Shown: piece after piece, positions 12,301 through 22,514 of the stretch
Numbering within the stretch: position 1 is the stretch's first letter
Layout of the letters: every line of letters begins with the position of its first letter
Source of the DNA: Turbatrix aceti
Lineage: Eukaryota; Nematoda; Chromadorea; Rhabditida; Panagrolaimidae
Assembly (NCBI GenBank): GCA_963969345.1
Contig: OZ017769.1
Span: forward strand, 4,464,816-4,528,815
Direction of reading: 5' to 3'
DNA: 64,000 nucleotides
Position numbers and translations under genes: made by a program
Notes under the pieces: model-generated
The model's database searches: none
Seen by the model: the letters and a program-made list of their open reading frames with translations, nothing else
What the model was told of the DNA's origin: nothing

Positions 12301-15300
12301 AGCGTGCTCAAAATTTTTAAAAAGCAAAAAAAAACACTAAAAATTTACGATAATATTTTTTTTGTTTTTTTTTATAAATATTATCTGTTCACAAAAATTT
12401 GCTAATTTTTTTGGTTTATTCCTGAAAATTCGTCTCAAAACCTGAAAATCCTTCGAATTTGGTATTTTATCCTAAATTGCGCAAAGGATTTTTGAAAATT
12501 TACTTCGAGCACTGACGCTTTTTGTTTCGCTTAAAAAATACATTTCTAAATGTTTTTTTAATTAAAAAAAATTAACAAATTTTAAAAATTAATAAAAAAT
12601 TAAAAAAATTTATAATTAAAAAAAAATATTTAAAAAAAAAAATGTAAAACTAATAAATATAAAAAAAAAAATATTTATTATTTTTACATTTTTTTGCTTA
12701 GCGTGCACAAAAATTTTAAATTAACGGAGCAGAAGCGGAGCGAGCGATAAAAAAATTTGAAAATTCAGTAAATGACCGATTTTTGCGATTTCAGAGGGAT
12801 ATCTGCCAAATTCTCGGCTGAAATGTGCGAGCACCAACTCTGCTTCCTGGTCATGCCGACTTCCTCCGGTGAGGATGCTTCCACCGCCCCCAACGCCCCC
12901 GTTGACACATTCACGCTTCCCCTGCCCAAGATCAAGGCGAACGGCAATTTCCAGTCAGCCGCCATTGCCGCTGCCAAAGCCAGCGAAATGCTGTTCAAAT
13001 ACCGTAATCCTCTGTTAACGGTTCGCGAAGGCGGATACTACGAGATCGAACTTGTTGTCGGTGAGTTGTGCCGTGCCATTCGGTAACTTTAAAAAAAAAT
13101 TTTTTTTTTATTGTGTTCAGGCAAAATGGAATACACATTTTCAACGGACCTGCTCAATCAGATCCTCTTTGCCGAGCAGTCATTCCGCTCTGAACTCACC
13201 TTCCTCCTGGATCGTCTTTCAGTCGAAAAGCCTGCTTCTATGAATCGGCAGACGCCGTTCATGGCCTCTGCACCCATGTTGTTCCATTTTACATTCCATG
13301 GCGAAGACGAGCCCTGGGTTCAGCTGACGGCCTCGACGCCTTCAAAAACTGCCATCCGGTTCACCATCGACGGTCCGCGTGCCGAACTCACCAACAGGCT
13401 GGCTCTGATAGATGCCCCGGAGAATGCGAATACGCCGGCAGAAAAAGGCGGCGGGAAATCGCAGAAAAAGTCGGGCAAGAAAGGAAAGGACCAGCTTTTC
13501 TTCGGAAACGCCGGTGTTCAGGTGAACGTGAAATTGGGCCAGCTGTTCAAGACGGCCATGTACGAAGAGGTCACCGAGGAGCTACAAGAGGTGGCGACTT
13601 TCATGACCAACGTGAGTTTTATTTACAAGGAAAGAAAAAAATATGTGACAGAGTTACGTGTGCTGGAAATCGAGTTTTTGCCATTTTTGACAAACAATTT
13701 GTCAAAAAAAAAAGGCAGGTAAAAATTGATGGACGTAATTTTAGATGAAAAATCCGGGAAAATATAAAAATCACCTTGAAAAATGCATTTTTTGGCAACA
13801 AAATTTTTTGCATTTTTAAAATGGAACCCTAAATTTTTATTTTTTTTGGGATTTTTCATCAAAAATCGCGTCGATCATTCAAAAAAATTTTTTTTCATCA
13901 AAAATCGCCCGATTTGGAAATTTTTTTTAATTCAAAAATTGACCCCGATTTTTTTTAATCAAAAATTGACCGAAATGGCAAAAACGTAATTTTCGGCAAG
14001 TTTAGCTCAAAATTTCGTTTTTGTCATAGTTCAACTGATGAATTTTTTGGAAAAAACTTTTCGTGGTGAAAGTTATTTTTTGGAAAAATTTTATGAAGCA
14101 TTTCCAAAAAAATCACGTTTTAGCGTTATTTTGGCCGTTTTTTAAGCCCAGAGTTGATTTTCAGATCAGCGCACAGAACGAAGAAAGCTCCGCGGACTCT
14201 CCCCACAACTACCTCATCACGCTGAACCGCCCGATTCTGTTGCTCAAGTCAACCGCGCTGGACAAGGCCATTTTGCTCTGGCTGAATTATCGCAACGTGC
14301 ACAATTACTGGCGCGAAGAGAGACAACGGCTCCTCGCCTCCCAGGCCCGGGGAAAAAAGCCTGAACCCGCTTCGAGGAACTCGTCTACGAGCGAGTTTGT
14401 CACTGCCCGGACCTCGCAGAGCCAGACCGCGTCCATAGCCGCGCAGGCTGCGATCACGGACATGAACGTCAACCTGTCTCTCGCTATCCAGAACGGCCTC
14501 TACGTAGTCATCCCGCTCTATCCGATGGACGTCGTCGACAACCAGGCAGCCCTCGTCATCAGCCTGCAGCAGAGCGACGTTACGGTCTGCATAAAAAAAG
14601 AACTCGCGTGCAACGCCAATTTTGACGGCTTCCGCGTCTCTTTCATCGATAACCTCGACGAACACGCGCTCCGCGAGCCATGGCTCCAGAATGCGGATTC
14701 GGCGCAGTCGCTGCACAGCAACTTTTTCTACTTTCCCCATGGAAGCTACAAACTCTGCAGCTCGGCGACGTCGGCGAAGAATTCGAACGAGTCCGCAAAG
14801 TGGTATTTGTCCGTCAAGAGCCAGATGAAGGGCATGATCATTGATTTTGACCACGTGAGTTGGGTTCTGGGAGAGGCAAACAGACGTTTTTTTGTTCGCG
14901 AACGAACACGGACATTTTGACAATTTTTTTCGAAAAATCGAACGAACGTGAAAAATTTGGACCGTGTTTGCGAACGAACAGCGAACAAATAATATTTATC
15001 GTTTGTGCATAATTTTGTTTTATTTTGGGAAGAAAAATGTAAACTTTGGATTTTTTTGGTTAGGAATCATTTTTTATTGCTAAAGTTGTTATTTTTTGTC
15101 AAATAAAACTATTTTGGGATCGTTTTCCAAATTTTACCAAAAATTTTGGGTTGTTTTTTTTGTTCGAAAAAATTTCTTTGCTTACAAACAAATAAATTTA
15201 AAAAAATTGTGAACACAAATAAATAAAAAAAATTTGTTAACACAAATAAATAAAAAAAATTTGTGAACACAAATAAATAGTAAATAAAAATTTTTTAACG

Positions 15301-18300
15301 AAAAAATAAATAAAAATTTTTTAACGAAAAAATAAATAAAAAAAAATTATGAACGAACAAATAAATAAAAAAAATTTTGTGAACGAACACAAAAAATTGA
15401 ACTTGTTCACGAACGAACATGAACGAATGTTCGATCATCCCAAATTGAAATTGACCGGGAAAAAAGCTTATTTTTGATTTTTCAGAAAATCGGAAAGCTC
15501 ATGTCGCTCTTCGCACACACGATCTCGACACTCGGCAGCCACGAAGACGCCGTCGAAGAGTACACGCCATCCGAGATGTCCAACGCTTTTGCCACGGATG
15601 CCGATGCAGATGACCTCCACGGCGACGATCTCGACGACGAGACGACCAGCGAGTTCCGGCGCATCGTCGGTCGCGAAAACAAGATCCGATGGCTCGAGCG
15701 AAAAATGCACTCGCAATCCATGCTCGTCGCCGATCTCATGGCTTTTGGCAACTGTGGACCGACTGTTGAGTGCGAGCGTCGCAAATTGCGTGTCCTGGAA
15801 TTAATGCGCTTCAAACAGTTCCGAAAGTCTGTGCTCGAGAAATTCCGGCGGAAAACAACACCGGCTGAAAGTGCTTCTTCGGACAGCAAAGTCACGACCG
15901 CGAGACCTGTTACGCCGAATTTTATGCGCAATCTCGAGCAGCAGCAGGGCGGTGCTACCAAAACAGAAGACGAATCGCCGACATCGACGACGACGGTCGC
16001 CAACAAACCAAATGCCACGCCTTCAAATCCGACGCTGGAAGAAAGCGTCGACATAAACGTCGACGTCCAACTCTTCATCGAATCTGGTCAATGCATTCTC
16101 CGGGCCACGCCCCCAACCGCTCCGGGAACCATCGGCCCCGGAGCCCAGGCTAACCTGGCAAAACGACCGTCAGCCAGGGATCTCAAAACATCCGGTCGGG
16201 TTTTCACCACGCATCAAAACTTTGTCACGACGCTGGCCATCCCCAGCGTGGACGTGAAGGTGTTCTACACGTCCAACGACCCTTTTGCCGGCTCCACCGC
16301 CCCCGAGCACATCAAATCCGTCTTCAGGGAGCAAATTCGACAGCGAAAGGCGAAAAACAATTGTTTCTACCTCGCTTTGGAGGTCGGACAGACGTGTGAG
16401 ACCGTCGTGACTCCGTGCCTGGCGAATTTCCTTGAAGAAGTCATTGAACCGCTCCCAGAACGACTTTTTGAGCCGACACGCGCTGGCTCGGTCACGGAAT
16501 CGTCGCCCGCGGTGCCAATTGTCGCGATCGATACCACAGCACTTCCACTCGACGTTCTTTTTCACATGGTGGTCCAGTCGTCCACCGTCCGCTTCGAAGG
16601 CCAGCAGCAGCGGTCCAGCGCTGCGGATTGCCTCCTAAAACTGCCGAGACTCACTCTGATGGCTTCGACGAGAAAGTACAACGAACACGCCGCGGCCGTC
16701 GGGGGCATTTATATATCAGCGACGCTAGCGGCCTTCTCGCTGAATATCTACTCACCCCACCAGCAGGCAGGGGGGCATGACGCGCTCTCCCTCACCCTGG
16801 ATAAGCTCTCCGTCACCGCGTCCCGCACTAAGACCCCCTCCGACGAGGAAAAAAACAAGGTCCAACTCATCATTGTCTCCAATGTCGGCGTCGCGAATTT
16901 TAACTACGATATGCGGCGTCTCAGCGAGCTTTTTGCATTCCCAAAACCGTGGTACAGGAAAACCCTCGTTCGACGGCTCTTTTTGGGTGATCATTCGATG
17001 CCGGACGGGGACAGGAGATCGTCCGCGTCGACGGCCTTCCATGGAAACCCGACGCCTGGGCCGGCTGGCACGGCGGCGTCAGCGACAAAGCGGCACTCGA
17101 TGGTCCGATCTCAGCAGTTTGGCGGATCGACGACCACCGCAGCCACCGCCGCGGGGGCAGGGCATCCTCCAAAGACTCCCGAATGGGCAGCGTCGTGCGT
17201 GTTCACGATGCAGTGGAAGGAGCTCAACGTCAAAGCGCAGATGTCAAATACAATGGGCAATAGCAGCTGGATCGCTCGCCAGGGCCTCCTGAGAGGCCAC
17301 CTCCTCGTCAGCCCTCGACGACGCAGAAACTTTGCAGTAACGTTCAAACTGCTCACTTCTCAGCTCTCTGCCCAGGGCGGGGCCATTTCGGGCGAGATCC
17401 TGGTCAACAAGCTGCTCGTATCCATGCGGCACTCTAAAGTTGAAACTGTGGGTTTTTACACATAAAAAAACATTTTTTACCTGCCTGGGTTTTAGAAGCC
17501 TCCAGAAAACGTCGTCAAACTTGAGTTCTCAAGCATCGAGAGCCGAATCGAGTGGATGAGCAGGCCTATCTTCATCGGCAGATTCGTCGACCCACGCGTC
17601 GCAGTCACCGACGAATGGACGTACAAGCGGGACGCGAAAGGCGATGTTTCTCGTTCAACATGCGCGGTTCACATTGCCGGGTCTTGGAGCGATCTCCAGA
17701 TGATCATCACCAAGACCACCGTCGACGACTTTGTAAAGATCGCAAAGAAGCTGCATTCTTTCTTTGAAGTGAGTTTGGGGAATTTTTTGATAGTAATGAC
17801 AAAAATATCGTAATAGTAGACTTTTTGTTTTGCAAAGTAACAAAACGAGGACAAAAATATCGTAACAGAAGTAACGTTTTTCGGGGTAGTCTAAAAGTCG
17901 CGACAAGAGTAACAATCCTACGATGTTGCTTTTTATACTGTACAAAAGTTTTCCCAGAAGTTACATTTTTACGATATTACTTTTTATACTGTACAAAAGT
18001 CGCTCCAGGAGTAACATTTTTACGATATTACTTTTTTTATTGTACAAAAGTTGTCTCAAGAGTAACAGTTTTACGATTGTTTTCTGATTCGACTCTTTTT
18101 TCAGGAACAACTCTCAAGCAGTCGTCTGGTCTGGGAACAGGAGTTCAGCAACTTCCAGCGACGAGAAGGGCCCGAGCCACTCCGCCGTCTGGGCAACAAC
18201 GATCGCCAGGATTCTTCGAATTCGTCCCTTTCGCAGCCGTCATCTGCCAGCGAGTCCGGGGAGTACAAAGAAGACACCCCGAGTGCCTCCTTCGAGCGGC

Positions 18301-19616
18301 ATTGGCATCGTGTGCTCGACCGGATCACGCAGATTCAGCTGCAGGAGACGTTCTTCCCGCTACCGACGACCTCAGATGGCGTCACGCTGGCCGGTGGCTC
18401 GATCCAGCTGAGCGCAAAGTCCATCTCGCTGGCATGCATGAATGGCGAGATGTCGGCGGCCTTCTGGGGTCTCTTCCACATGCGACAGGCCGCTATAGAT
18501 GTCCGAACGACGGTTCAGTACACGTATTTGAACAGGACATCGTCGAACGTGGGTGTCAGCATCGAGCAGAAGTTCATGTTCCGTCTGGGCGCCGAGGACA
18601 ACCTGAGTCTGCCGGATAACAGCGGCGAGTGCAAGGCTATCGTCTGTCGGGTCCATCACGGGAGGAACTTTATTATCCGGAATAACGCTTCTGTCGACGC
18701 GTGGCTCGATTCCATGATCGACGACGCTCTCCGACGCATCCCACTCTTCAACGAGAAAAACGAGACTCCCAAATTTGGCCACGACGTTCTCGAACTCTTT
18801 GAATTTCCCGCGCTGGAGGCTATTTTGACGACCCTACAAAACCAGTCCTGTGAAGAAGTCTCAGAAGACGACACAACCCCCGAAATCGTGGAATCCTCGT
18901 TTGTCTGCGAATTCCACAACGCAGTCTGCGTCCAGACAGACTTCAGCGCTCAGGTAGGATTCCTACCGGAACTCCTCAAGTCGTACATCAAAAATGCCAA
19001 CGATCCCGTGCCTTCTAACCTCGATACATCCGTCGGTGGAGCGGATAAGCAGTCGGCGTCGGCCGCGAATCAGGCAGCTGCCGACGCGGCTGTTCAGTTC
19101 GACGCTCTCTTCGGAGCGACGACCAAGGCTGAGAAACGCGACATGCGGAAATTCGAGTGCCAGAGATGGGTGGTAGACCCCAAAATACGCTTCATCGACA
19201 GATTCAAGTGGAATCCACCGGTAATCGACGAAATTCTCAAGAAACTACAGGTAAGCACGATTTGACCAAAAATCGAAAAAACTGGGGTTTTTGACCGCTA
19301 AAAAATAGCTTTTAGCAGTCAAAAATAAAAAAAGCAGCGGGAGCGAAAATTTATTTCTTTCTTTTACATTTTCCGCCCGAAATTTGGGAAACCAGTTAAG
19401 AAATTTTTCTCTTAGATTTTTTTTAATACTGAACTCAAAAAATCGGTAAAAAAGCAAATTAAAATCCGTTGGTAAAAATCTGAATTTTTTCAGATCTTCG
19501 ACCACCGAACGACCATTCCAAAAGTCATGCAACGCGGCGTACTCGACCAATGCGACTCAGTCCTTGCCAGCATCATCGAGCAGGTTGTTATCAAGTTTTC
19601 CGTCAAGGAAGAATAA
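337..19616 (+). CDS. BLTP1: BLTP1/KIAA1109/Tweek-type bridge-like lipid transfer protein, C-terminal 3,353 residues (5' end outside window)
   Basis: Exons: 337-1081, 4556-4741, 4792-5204, 5754-6342, 6951-7650, 8366-9250, 9312-9448, 10030-10780, 11475-12180, 12795-13060, 13121-13611, 14165-14854, 15486-17447, 17496-17768, 18105-19250, 19494-19616 (TAA). All junctions keep phase. Recognisable family blocks include EYAWLMEFVLGDLTGRV at the end of the first exon, IDDRNTWLECAFASLEDV in the third, KPPENVVKLEFSSIESRIEW in the fourteenth, and a C terminus with FDHRTTIPKVMQRGVLD. Known of the family: very long rod-like proteins (about 5,000 residues in human, lpd-3 in C. elegans) that move phospholipids between ER and plasma membrane or endosomes. 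The N-terminal membrane anchor must lie left of the window. Less conserved linkers are Ser/Thr/Pro-rich, and one carries a glycine run (9070-9110). Convergent with LRP1. Family assignment is firm; exact exon ends are by eye. Confidence 0.94.
1268..2258. mobile_element. TTAA-flanked non-autonomous inverted-repeat DNA element 1
   Basis: Bounded by TTAA at 1264-1267 and 2259-2262. The terminal inverted repeats carry CACTCTGTGAGCCGATTTAG near the outer edge. The match continues through a block around 1300-1400 that is mirrored at about 2100-2250 (a C-rich block complementary to a G-rich one). A second, inner inverted repeat pairs 1811-1892 with 2005-2082 around a core of about 110 bp. No transposase frame. 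It sits in the BLTP1 intron 1082-4555. TTAA target duplication plus inverted ends resembles piggyBac-type non-autonomous elements, but without a transposase the superfamily is inference. Confidence 0.75.
2263..4349. mobile_element. TTAA-flanked long-inverted-repeat DNA element 2
   Basis: Bounded by TTAA at 2259-2262 (shared with element 1) and 4350-4353. The outer ends read GACGCACTCTGTGAGCC and its reverse complement. The two arms, about 2263-2733 and 3867-4349, match over some 470 bp. The core of about 1.1 kb between them is unrelated to element 1 and shows no recognisable protein. Open frames in the two arms mirror each other because the arms are inverted copies, so they are not genes. A foldback or MITE-like non-autonomous transposon is the best reading. 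Confidence 0.8.
5235..5735. repeat. GTTCG-palindrome dispersed repeat, copy 1
   Basis: Fills most of BLTP1 intron 5205-5753. It begins with a run of T followed by GTTCGCGAA, has GAACGAACG-type palindromes near both ends and an AT-rich middle, and runs in the same orientation as the copies at 9480 and 14880. Confidence 0.7.
6380..6922. repeat. GTTCG-palindrome dispersed repeat, copy 2 (reverse orientation)
   Basis: Fills BLTP1 intron 6343-6950. Its right end reads TTTGCAAACAAAAAAACGAC followed by TGTTTGCC, the reverse complement of the left end of the copy at 14880. Confidence 0.7.
9480..10000. repeat. GTTCG-palindrome dispersed repeat, copy 3
   Basis: Fills BLTP1 intron 9449-10029. It shares with copies 1 and 4 the block AATCGAACGAACG, then a GTTCGCGAACGAACA palindrome, then a TTTTGTTCG/TTTCACATTT region. 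Confidence 0.7.
10873..11345. repeat. Inverted-repeat element, family C copy 1
   Basis: In BLTP1 intron 10781-11474. A left arm at about 10877-10945 (GATCTGGCAG, then TTTTGCCATTTTTGACGA, then GGCACGTTGTA) is mirrored at about 11272-11333 (ACAACGTGTCAAAAATCATC, then CTGCCAGATC). The middle contains CACCTTGAAAAATGCCAAAA and ends shared with the copy at 13640. No protein. Confidence 0.6.
13640..14040. repeat. Inverted-repeat element, family C copy 2
   Basis: In BLTP1 intron 13612-14164. The left arm contains GAGTTTTTGCCATTTTTGAC and the right arm GGCAAAAACGTAATTTTCGG. The middle contains CACCTTGAAAAATGCATTTT, matching the copy in intron 10781-11474. Confidence 0.55.
14880..15440. repeat. GTTCG-palindrome dispersed repeat, copy 4
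   Basis: Fills BLTP1 intron 14855-15485. The left end reads GGCAAACAGACGTTTTTTTG followed by TTCGCGAACGAACAC; the right end has GAACGAATGTTCGATCATCC. An internal stretch at 15180-15370 is a degenerate array of AAATAAATAAAAATTTGTGAA-like units of about 30 bp. Confidence 0.75.
17893..18085. repeat. 51-bp tandem repeat array, about 3.8 units
   Basis: Units start at 17893, 17944, 17995 and 18046, each beginning AAAAGT and ending TATACTGTAC or TATTGTAC. The core is GAGTAAC, TTTTTACGATATTACTTTTT. It lies in BLTP1 intron 17769-18104. The unit length divides by three, but the array is intronic and contains stops. Confidence 0.85.
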
Positions 19617-19720
19617 CTTGAACTGTATTTATTACACCCAGAAAATGTCCAAAGTCGATAATCGATAAATAAATCAAAGGTTTATTCGTTCAACGATGAA
19701 AAAAATACAACATTTGGCAC
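19606..19720 (+). repeat. Duplicated gene-end segment, copy 1 (genuine BLTP1 3' end)
   Basis: Covers the last codons of the BLTP1 gene and the following CAGAAAATGTCCAAAG, a GATAATCGAT, and TTCGTTCAACGATGAAAAAA. Copies recur at about 20824-20955 and 21656-21745. Confidence 0.8.
19668..19673 (+). promoter_or_regulatory. Poly(A) signal of the BLTP1-like gene
   Basis: AATAAA lies 52 nt after the stop codon at 19614-19616. A TTTATT (AATAAA on the other strand) follows at 19681-19686, so this junction could once have ended both convergent genes. Confidence 0.6.
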
Positions 19721-20104
19721 ACCACGCTCGAATATTTAATCGCTTTGAAGCGCGCGTAGGAGATCTTTTCTCATGACTGAAGCGCCCCCGGGTTCTCCTT
19801 GCGGTTATTACCAGGAAGGGTCGAGTGGTCGAGAGCGGTTGGTCGAGAGTTGATTAAGTATGCGACGGTTCCTCGTTCGCAGGAGGGGTATTCGAGAACC
19901 AGCGTGTCCTTTGTAGGCACATTATCCACGTTTGCGTAATATTCCAATATTCCGTGCCCCCATCGGACAATAGTAAACAATATCGCAGGTTACGGTACGC
20001 GGAATGCCGCATCCAACAATTAGAATAAATGGTTTATTCAGAATAGACAATTACGTGACAATTAAGTTCCAATTAAAGGGGGTAGTAATACAAAATCAAA
20101 AAGG

Positions 20105-20346
20105 GTCTTATAATATATTTATATATACTTTTATTCATTATACATAGATTCATATTTATAGAACAAAATTTTATTTTACAACTGCAACAAATGCGGCCAT
20201 AATGGCCCGCGCTCAAGCACAACACTGTCGGATTTCTTTCCAATTCCTACAACCATTATGCTTACTTATACGGTCAGTTTGTTACGCACTTGCATCATGC
20301 AAGTGCGTTGCATGCCAAAAGACGCAAGTTGCATGCCATCTTTTGT
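20105..20346. repeat. Duplicated intergenic segment, copy 1
   Basis: TTTTATTCATTATACATAGA through GTTTGTTACGCACTTGCAT and CCATCTTTTG is repeated at 21293-21491. Copy 1 carries an extra insertion with a perfect 11-bp palindrome (CGCACTTGCAT, one base, ATGCAAGTGCG) at 20285-20307. Both copies contain GCGGCCAT-AATGGCC or GCGGCCATCATGGCCGC. Nothing coding. Confidence 0.8.
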
Positions 20347-20740
20347 GTTACACCTGCACCGCCTGGCGCTGGACAAGTCGATGCTCGCCATCGACAAAGG
20401 CGTCCACGACGAGGATGTGGCCGCAGCTAGGGTTTAAAAATCCTCCCTCGTTCCCCGGGTTTGTCCCCGAGGAGAGCTTCCGACCCCCGTCCCCGACATT
20501 GAACAAAATTTGGCAGCAAACAAATAAAATAAATAGTCTCAAAATGTCGAAAAAACGCAAAATGTTAAAAAATCGTTAAAAATATGCCTCATTTTTTCGT
20601 TTTTAGAAAAATTGACAGCCTTTTTTTACACAATTTATTCAATTTGTTTTCAATAGGGTGTTGAACTCGGGGGAAATTTTCCCCGTTCCCGACTACTTTT
20701 GTTCCCGACTCTCTCCGTCCCCGACGCGAGCCTGAAATCC
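20347..20740. other. Intergenic stretch with coding-like debris
   Basis: At 20355-20435 a + strand frame reads HRLALDKSMLAIDKG and ends in a stop; it looks like a stranded exon piece, but I do not recognise it. The stretch also has repeated GTCCCCGAC/GTTCCCGAC motifs at 20450-20500 and 20680-20730. Confidence 0.3.
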
Positions 20741-20839
20741 ACCCTCATCGATTCCATCGCCTGCTTACGGGTAGTCCAAGTCGGACTGGACTGTCCGACA
20801 TTCAACAGTCTGATCAAGTTTTTCGTCAAGGAAGAATAA
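20740..20839 (+). pseudogene. Degenerate duplicate of the last BLTP1 exon
   Basis: The reading frame ends VQVGLDCPTFNSLIKFFVKEE (shown only in part) with TAA at 20837-20839. It is clearly related to the true terminal exon, which ends VVIKFSVKEE with the same GAAGAATAAC. The true exon has a longer middle and an acceptor; here the upstream sequence is unrelated to BLTP1 and no acceptor is evident. A partial segmental duplication is the simplest reading. Confidence 0.65.
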
Positions 20840-20955
20840 CTTTTTTTTCTTAAAAAAAAACTGTAATTGCACTCAGAAAATGTCCAAAGGTGATAATCGA
20901 TGAAAAATCAAGGATTCATTCTTTCAACAATGAAAACAACAACAATTGGAAGCAG
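20824..20955 (+). repeat. Duplicated gene-end segment, copy 2
   Basis: TCGTCAAGGAAGAATAAC, then CAGAAAATGTCCAAAG, GATAATCGATGAAAAATCAA and an ACAACAATTGG end, about 1.2 kb downstream of copy 1. The AATAAA of copy 1 is not kept. Confidence 0.8.
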
Positions 20956-21105
20956 TCAGTAATACGATTCTTTAGTACGTATGAAGAGGTCGTATTTTTC
21001 GTAACACGGCACGTAGACGAGATTCTTAAGCGTTTCGGCCATGATCGCTTCTCTGGGGTCATGTGGAATTGGATCAGCAAACATTGATGCTTGATCAAAA
21101 ACCAT
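20956..21105 (-). CDS. Small unrecognised open frame in the duplicated region (49 aa), possibly a terminal exon fragment
   Basis: ATG at 21105-21103 and TGA at 20958-20956. The frame contains DPIPHDPREAIMAETL and YVPCYEKYDLFIRTKE, a composition typical of real protein and unlike the AT-rich surroundings. A TTTTTTTAG acceptor stands just upstream (21116-21124), and a GTAAGTGC donor lies about 150 nt further up, so it could be a spliced terminal exon whose upstream part is degraded. The stop abuts a segment similar to the LRP1 3' flank. I recognise no family; a gene fragment is as likely as a gene. Confidence 0.3.
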   Translation of the reverse strand: MVFDQASMFADPIPHDPREAIMAETLKNLVYVPCYEKYDLFIRTKESYY

Positions 21106-21292
21106 CGATGAGCAGTCTAAAAAAATGTACTAAGTCAATAGCGGATAAACAAACGACTAGAGTCAGTTTTTGATAAGAAATCCGTTGAAAATAAAAAAAA
21201 AATGTTCCAGCTTATCATGTTGAGCCTGATATCAGGGTCTGATACTGATACTGCACTTACCACAAATTTATTATAAACATATTGAACAAATA

Positions 21293-21491
21293 TTTATAGG
21301 ACGATATATATAGTTTTATTCATTATACATAGATTTATATTTATAGAACATAATTTTATATTACCACTGCAACAAATGCGGCCATCATGGCCGCGCTCAA
21401 GCACAAAACTGTGGGACTTCTTTCCAATTCCTACGACCATTATGCTTACTTATAAGGTCAGTTTGTTACGCACTTGCATGCCATCTTTTGA
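21293..21491. repeat. Duplicated intergenic segment, copy 2
   Basis: Near-identical to 20105-20346 apart from an internal deletion. Same order and spacing relative to the gene-end segment, so both come from one duplication of a unit of about 1.2 kb. Confidence 0.8.
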
Positions 21492-21655
21492 CATTTGTAA
21501 TTATGAGTTAGCACTATTGTTCATGCAACTAGCACAACTTCGTAATAGTGCACGTTGTGCGTCCCTGCTTCGCTCGGCAAGCTAAGCCTGCCGCGAGATT
21601 TTGGGATAGTCTCCGGAGATTTTCTCCGGGGGGTTGCAATCTCCTGGGAGATTTC

Positions 21656-21745
21656 CAGAAAATGTCCAAAATCAACAACGGATAAAAAATCATGAATTTA
21701 TTCGTTCAACGATGAAAAAAAGACAACAATTGGCACCCGTCAGTA
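21656..21745. repeat. Duplicated gene-end segment, copy 3, in the LRP1 3' UTR
   Basis: CAGAAAATGTCCAAAATCAA through TTATTCGTTCAACGATGAAA and ACAACAATTGGCACC repeats copy 1. On the minus strand it supplies the likely LRP1 poly(A) signal. Confidence 0.75.
21697..21702 (-). promoter_or_regulatory. Poly(A) signal of the LRP1-like gene
   Basis: TTTATT on the + strand is AATAAA on the - strand, about 140 nt beyond the LRP1 stop codon (21843-21841). Confidence 0.55.
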
Positions 21746-21840
21746 AAAGAAAAACTCAAAATGCGACCAAATAGATATTTCTATAAAAAAAAACACGCTA
21801 TGTACAAATGCGCGAGAAAAAAAAACCGATTGAGGTGGAT

Positions 21841-22514
21841 TTACGTCCGCTCGGCGCTGAGCGGATCGTTGGAGAGGAGCTTCTTGCGCTCCGAGCCAGA
21901 GGGCACGACGAGTGACACTGGCTCGGCGGGCTCCGAGTCCGACGGTGTAAAGACCGTCGGATTGTAGACCCCGTTGCCGAAGACCGGGTTCGTGAAGTTG
22001 GTTGTCTGAAAAATTTCAACGTCAGAAGATTGGTTTTTTTCAGTGCTTTTTTTGAAATTTTTGGGTACCCAAGCCAAAACCCGAAATTTTCGTAAAAAAG
22101 GTTCACCAAATTCGAAAGTTTTGTATACCAAAAAAAATTTTGCAACGAAAATTTGGTTTTAGAGATAATTTTTGGATTTTTTTTATTTACATTAATGACC
22201 ATTTTTTTGGGGTTTTTTCGGATACCCAAAACCGAAAATTTCTTTTTTTTCGGATTGGGGTATCCGAAAACCCCAAAAAAGGCCCACAAACAAACCTCGG
22301 TGGAATTCGCGCCGTCGTCGTCGTCGCCCATCATGAAAGCTGGGTTCGTGAACTCGTCCATGTCGGCGTCGGCGAAGGGTTCGTTGAAGAATCTCTGGCG
22401 TCGGAAGAACTTTGTATGGTCACGTTTAACAATGCCAATATACAGAGCTCCAATGAAGGCAGACACGAGCAGGAGGATGACCAGGAGCGAGAATAGGAAC
22501 GACCCGATGGATCT
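21841..22514 (-). other. LRP1 transmembrane helix and cytoplasmic tail
   Basis: Helix [20 protein letters not shown], stop-transfer [12 protein letters not shown], then two NPxF motifs: NPAF (22346-22335) and NPVF (21990-21979), with YNPT following. Intron 22006-22295 interrupts the tail. The tail ends [16 protein letters not shown], with a LL pair like the dileucine of vertebrate LRP1 tails. Confidence 0.85.

Noticed and set aside
14249..14923. A 224-residue - strand frame opposite BLTP1
   Set aside because: Shadow of exon 14165-14854; the sense frame has the family similarity and splice sites.
19771..19980. A 69-residue - strand frame between BLTP1 and LRP1
   Set aside because: Begins at a non-ATG codon, has no homologue that I recognise and no counterpart in the duplicated copy; kept as noise.
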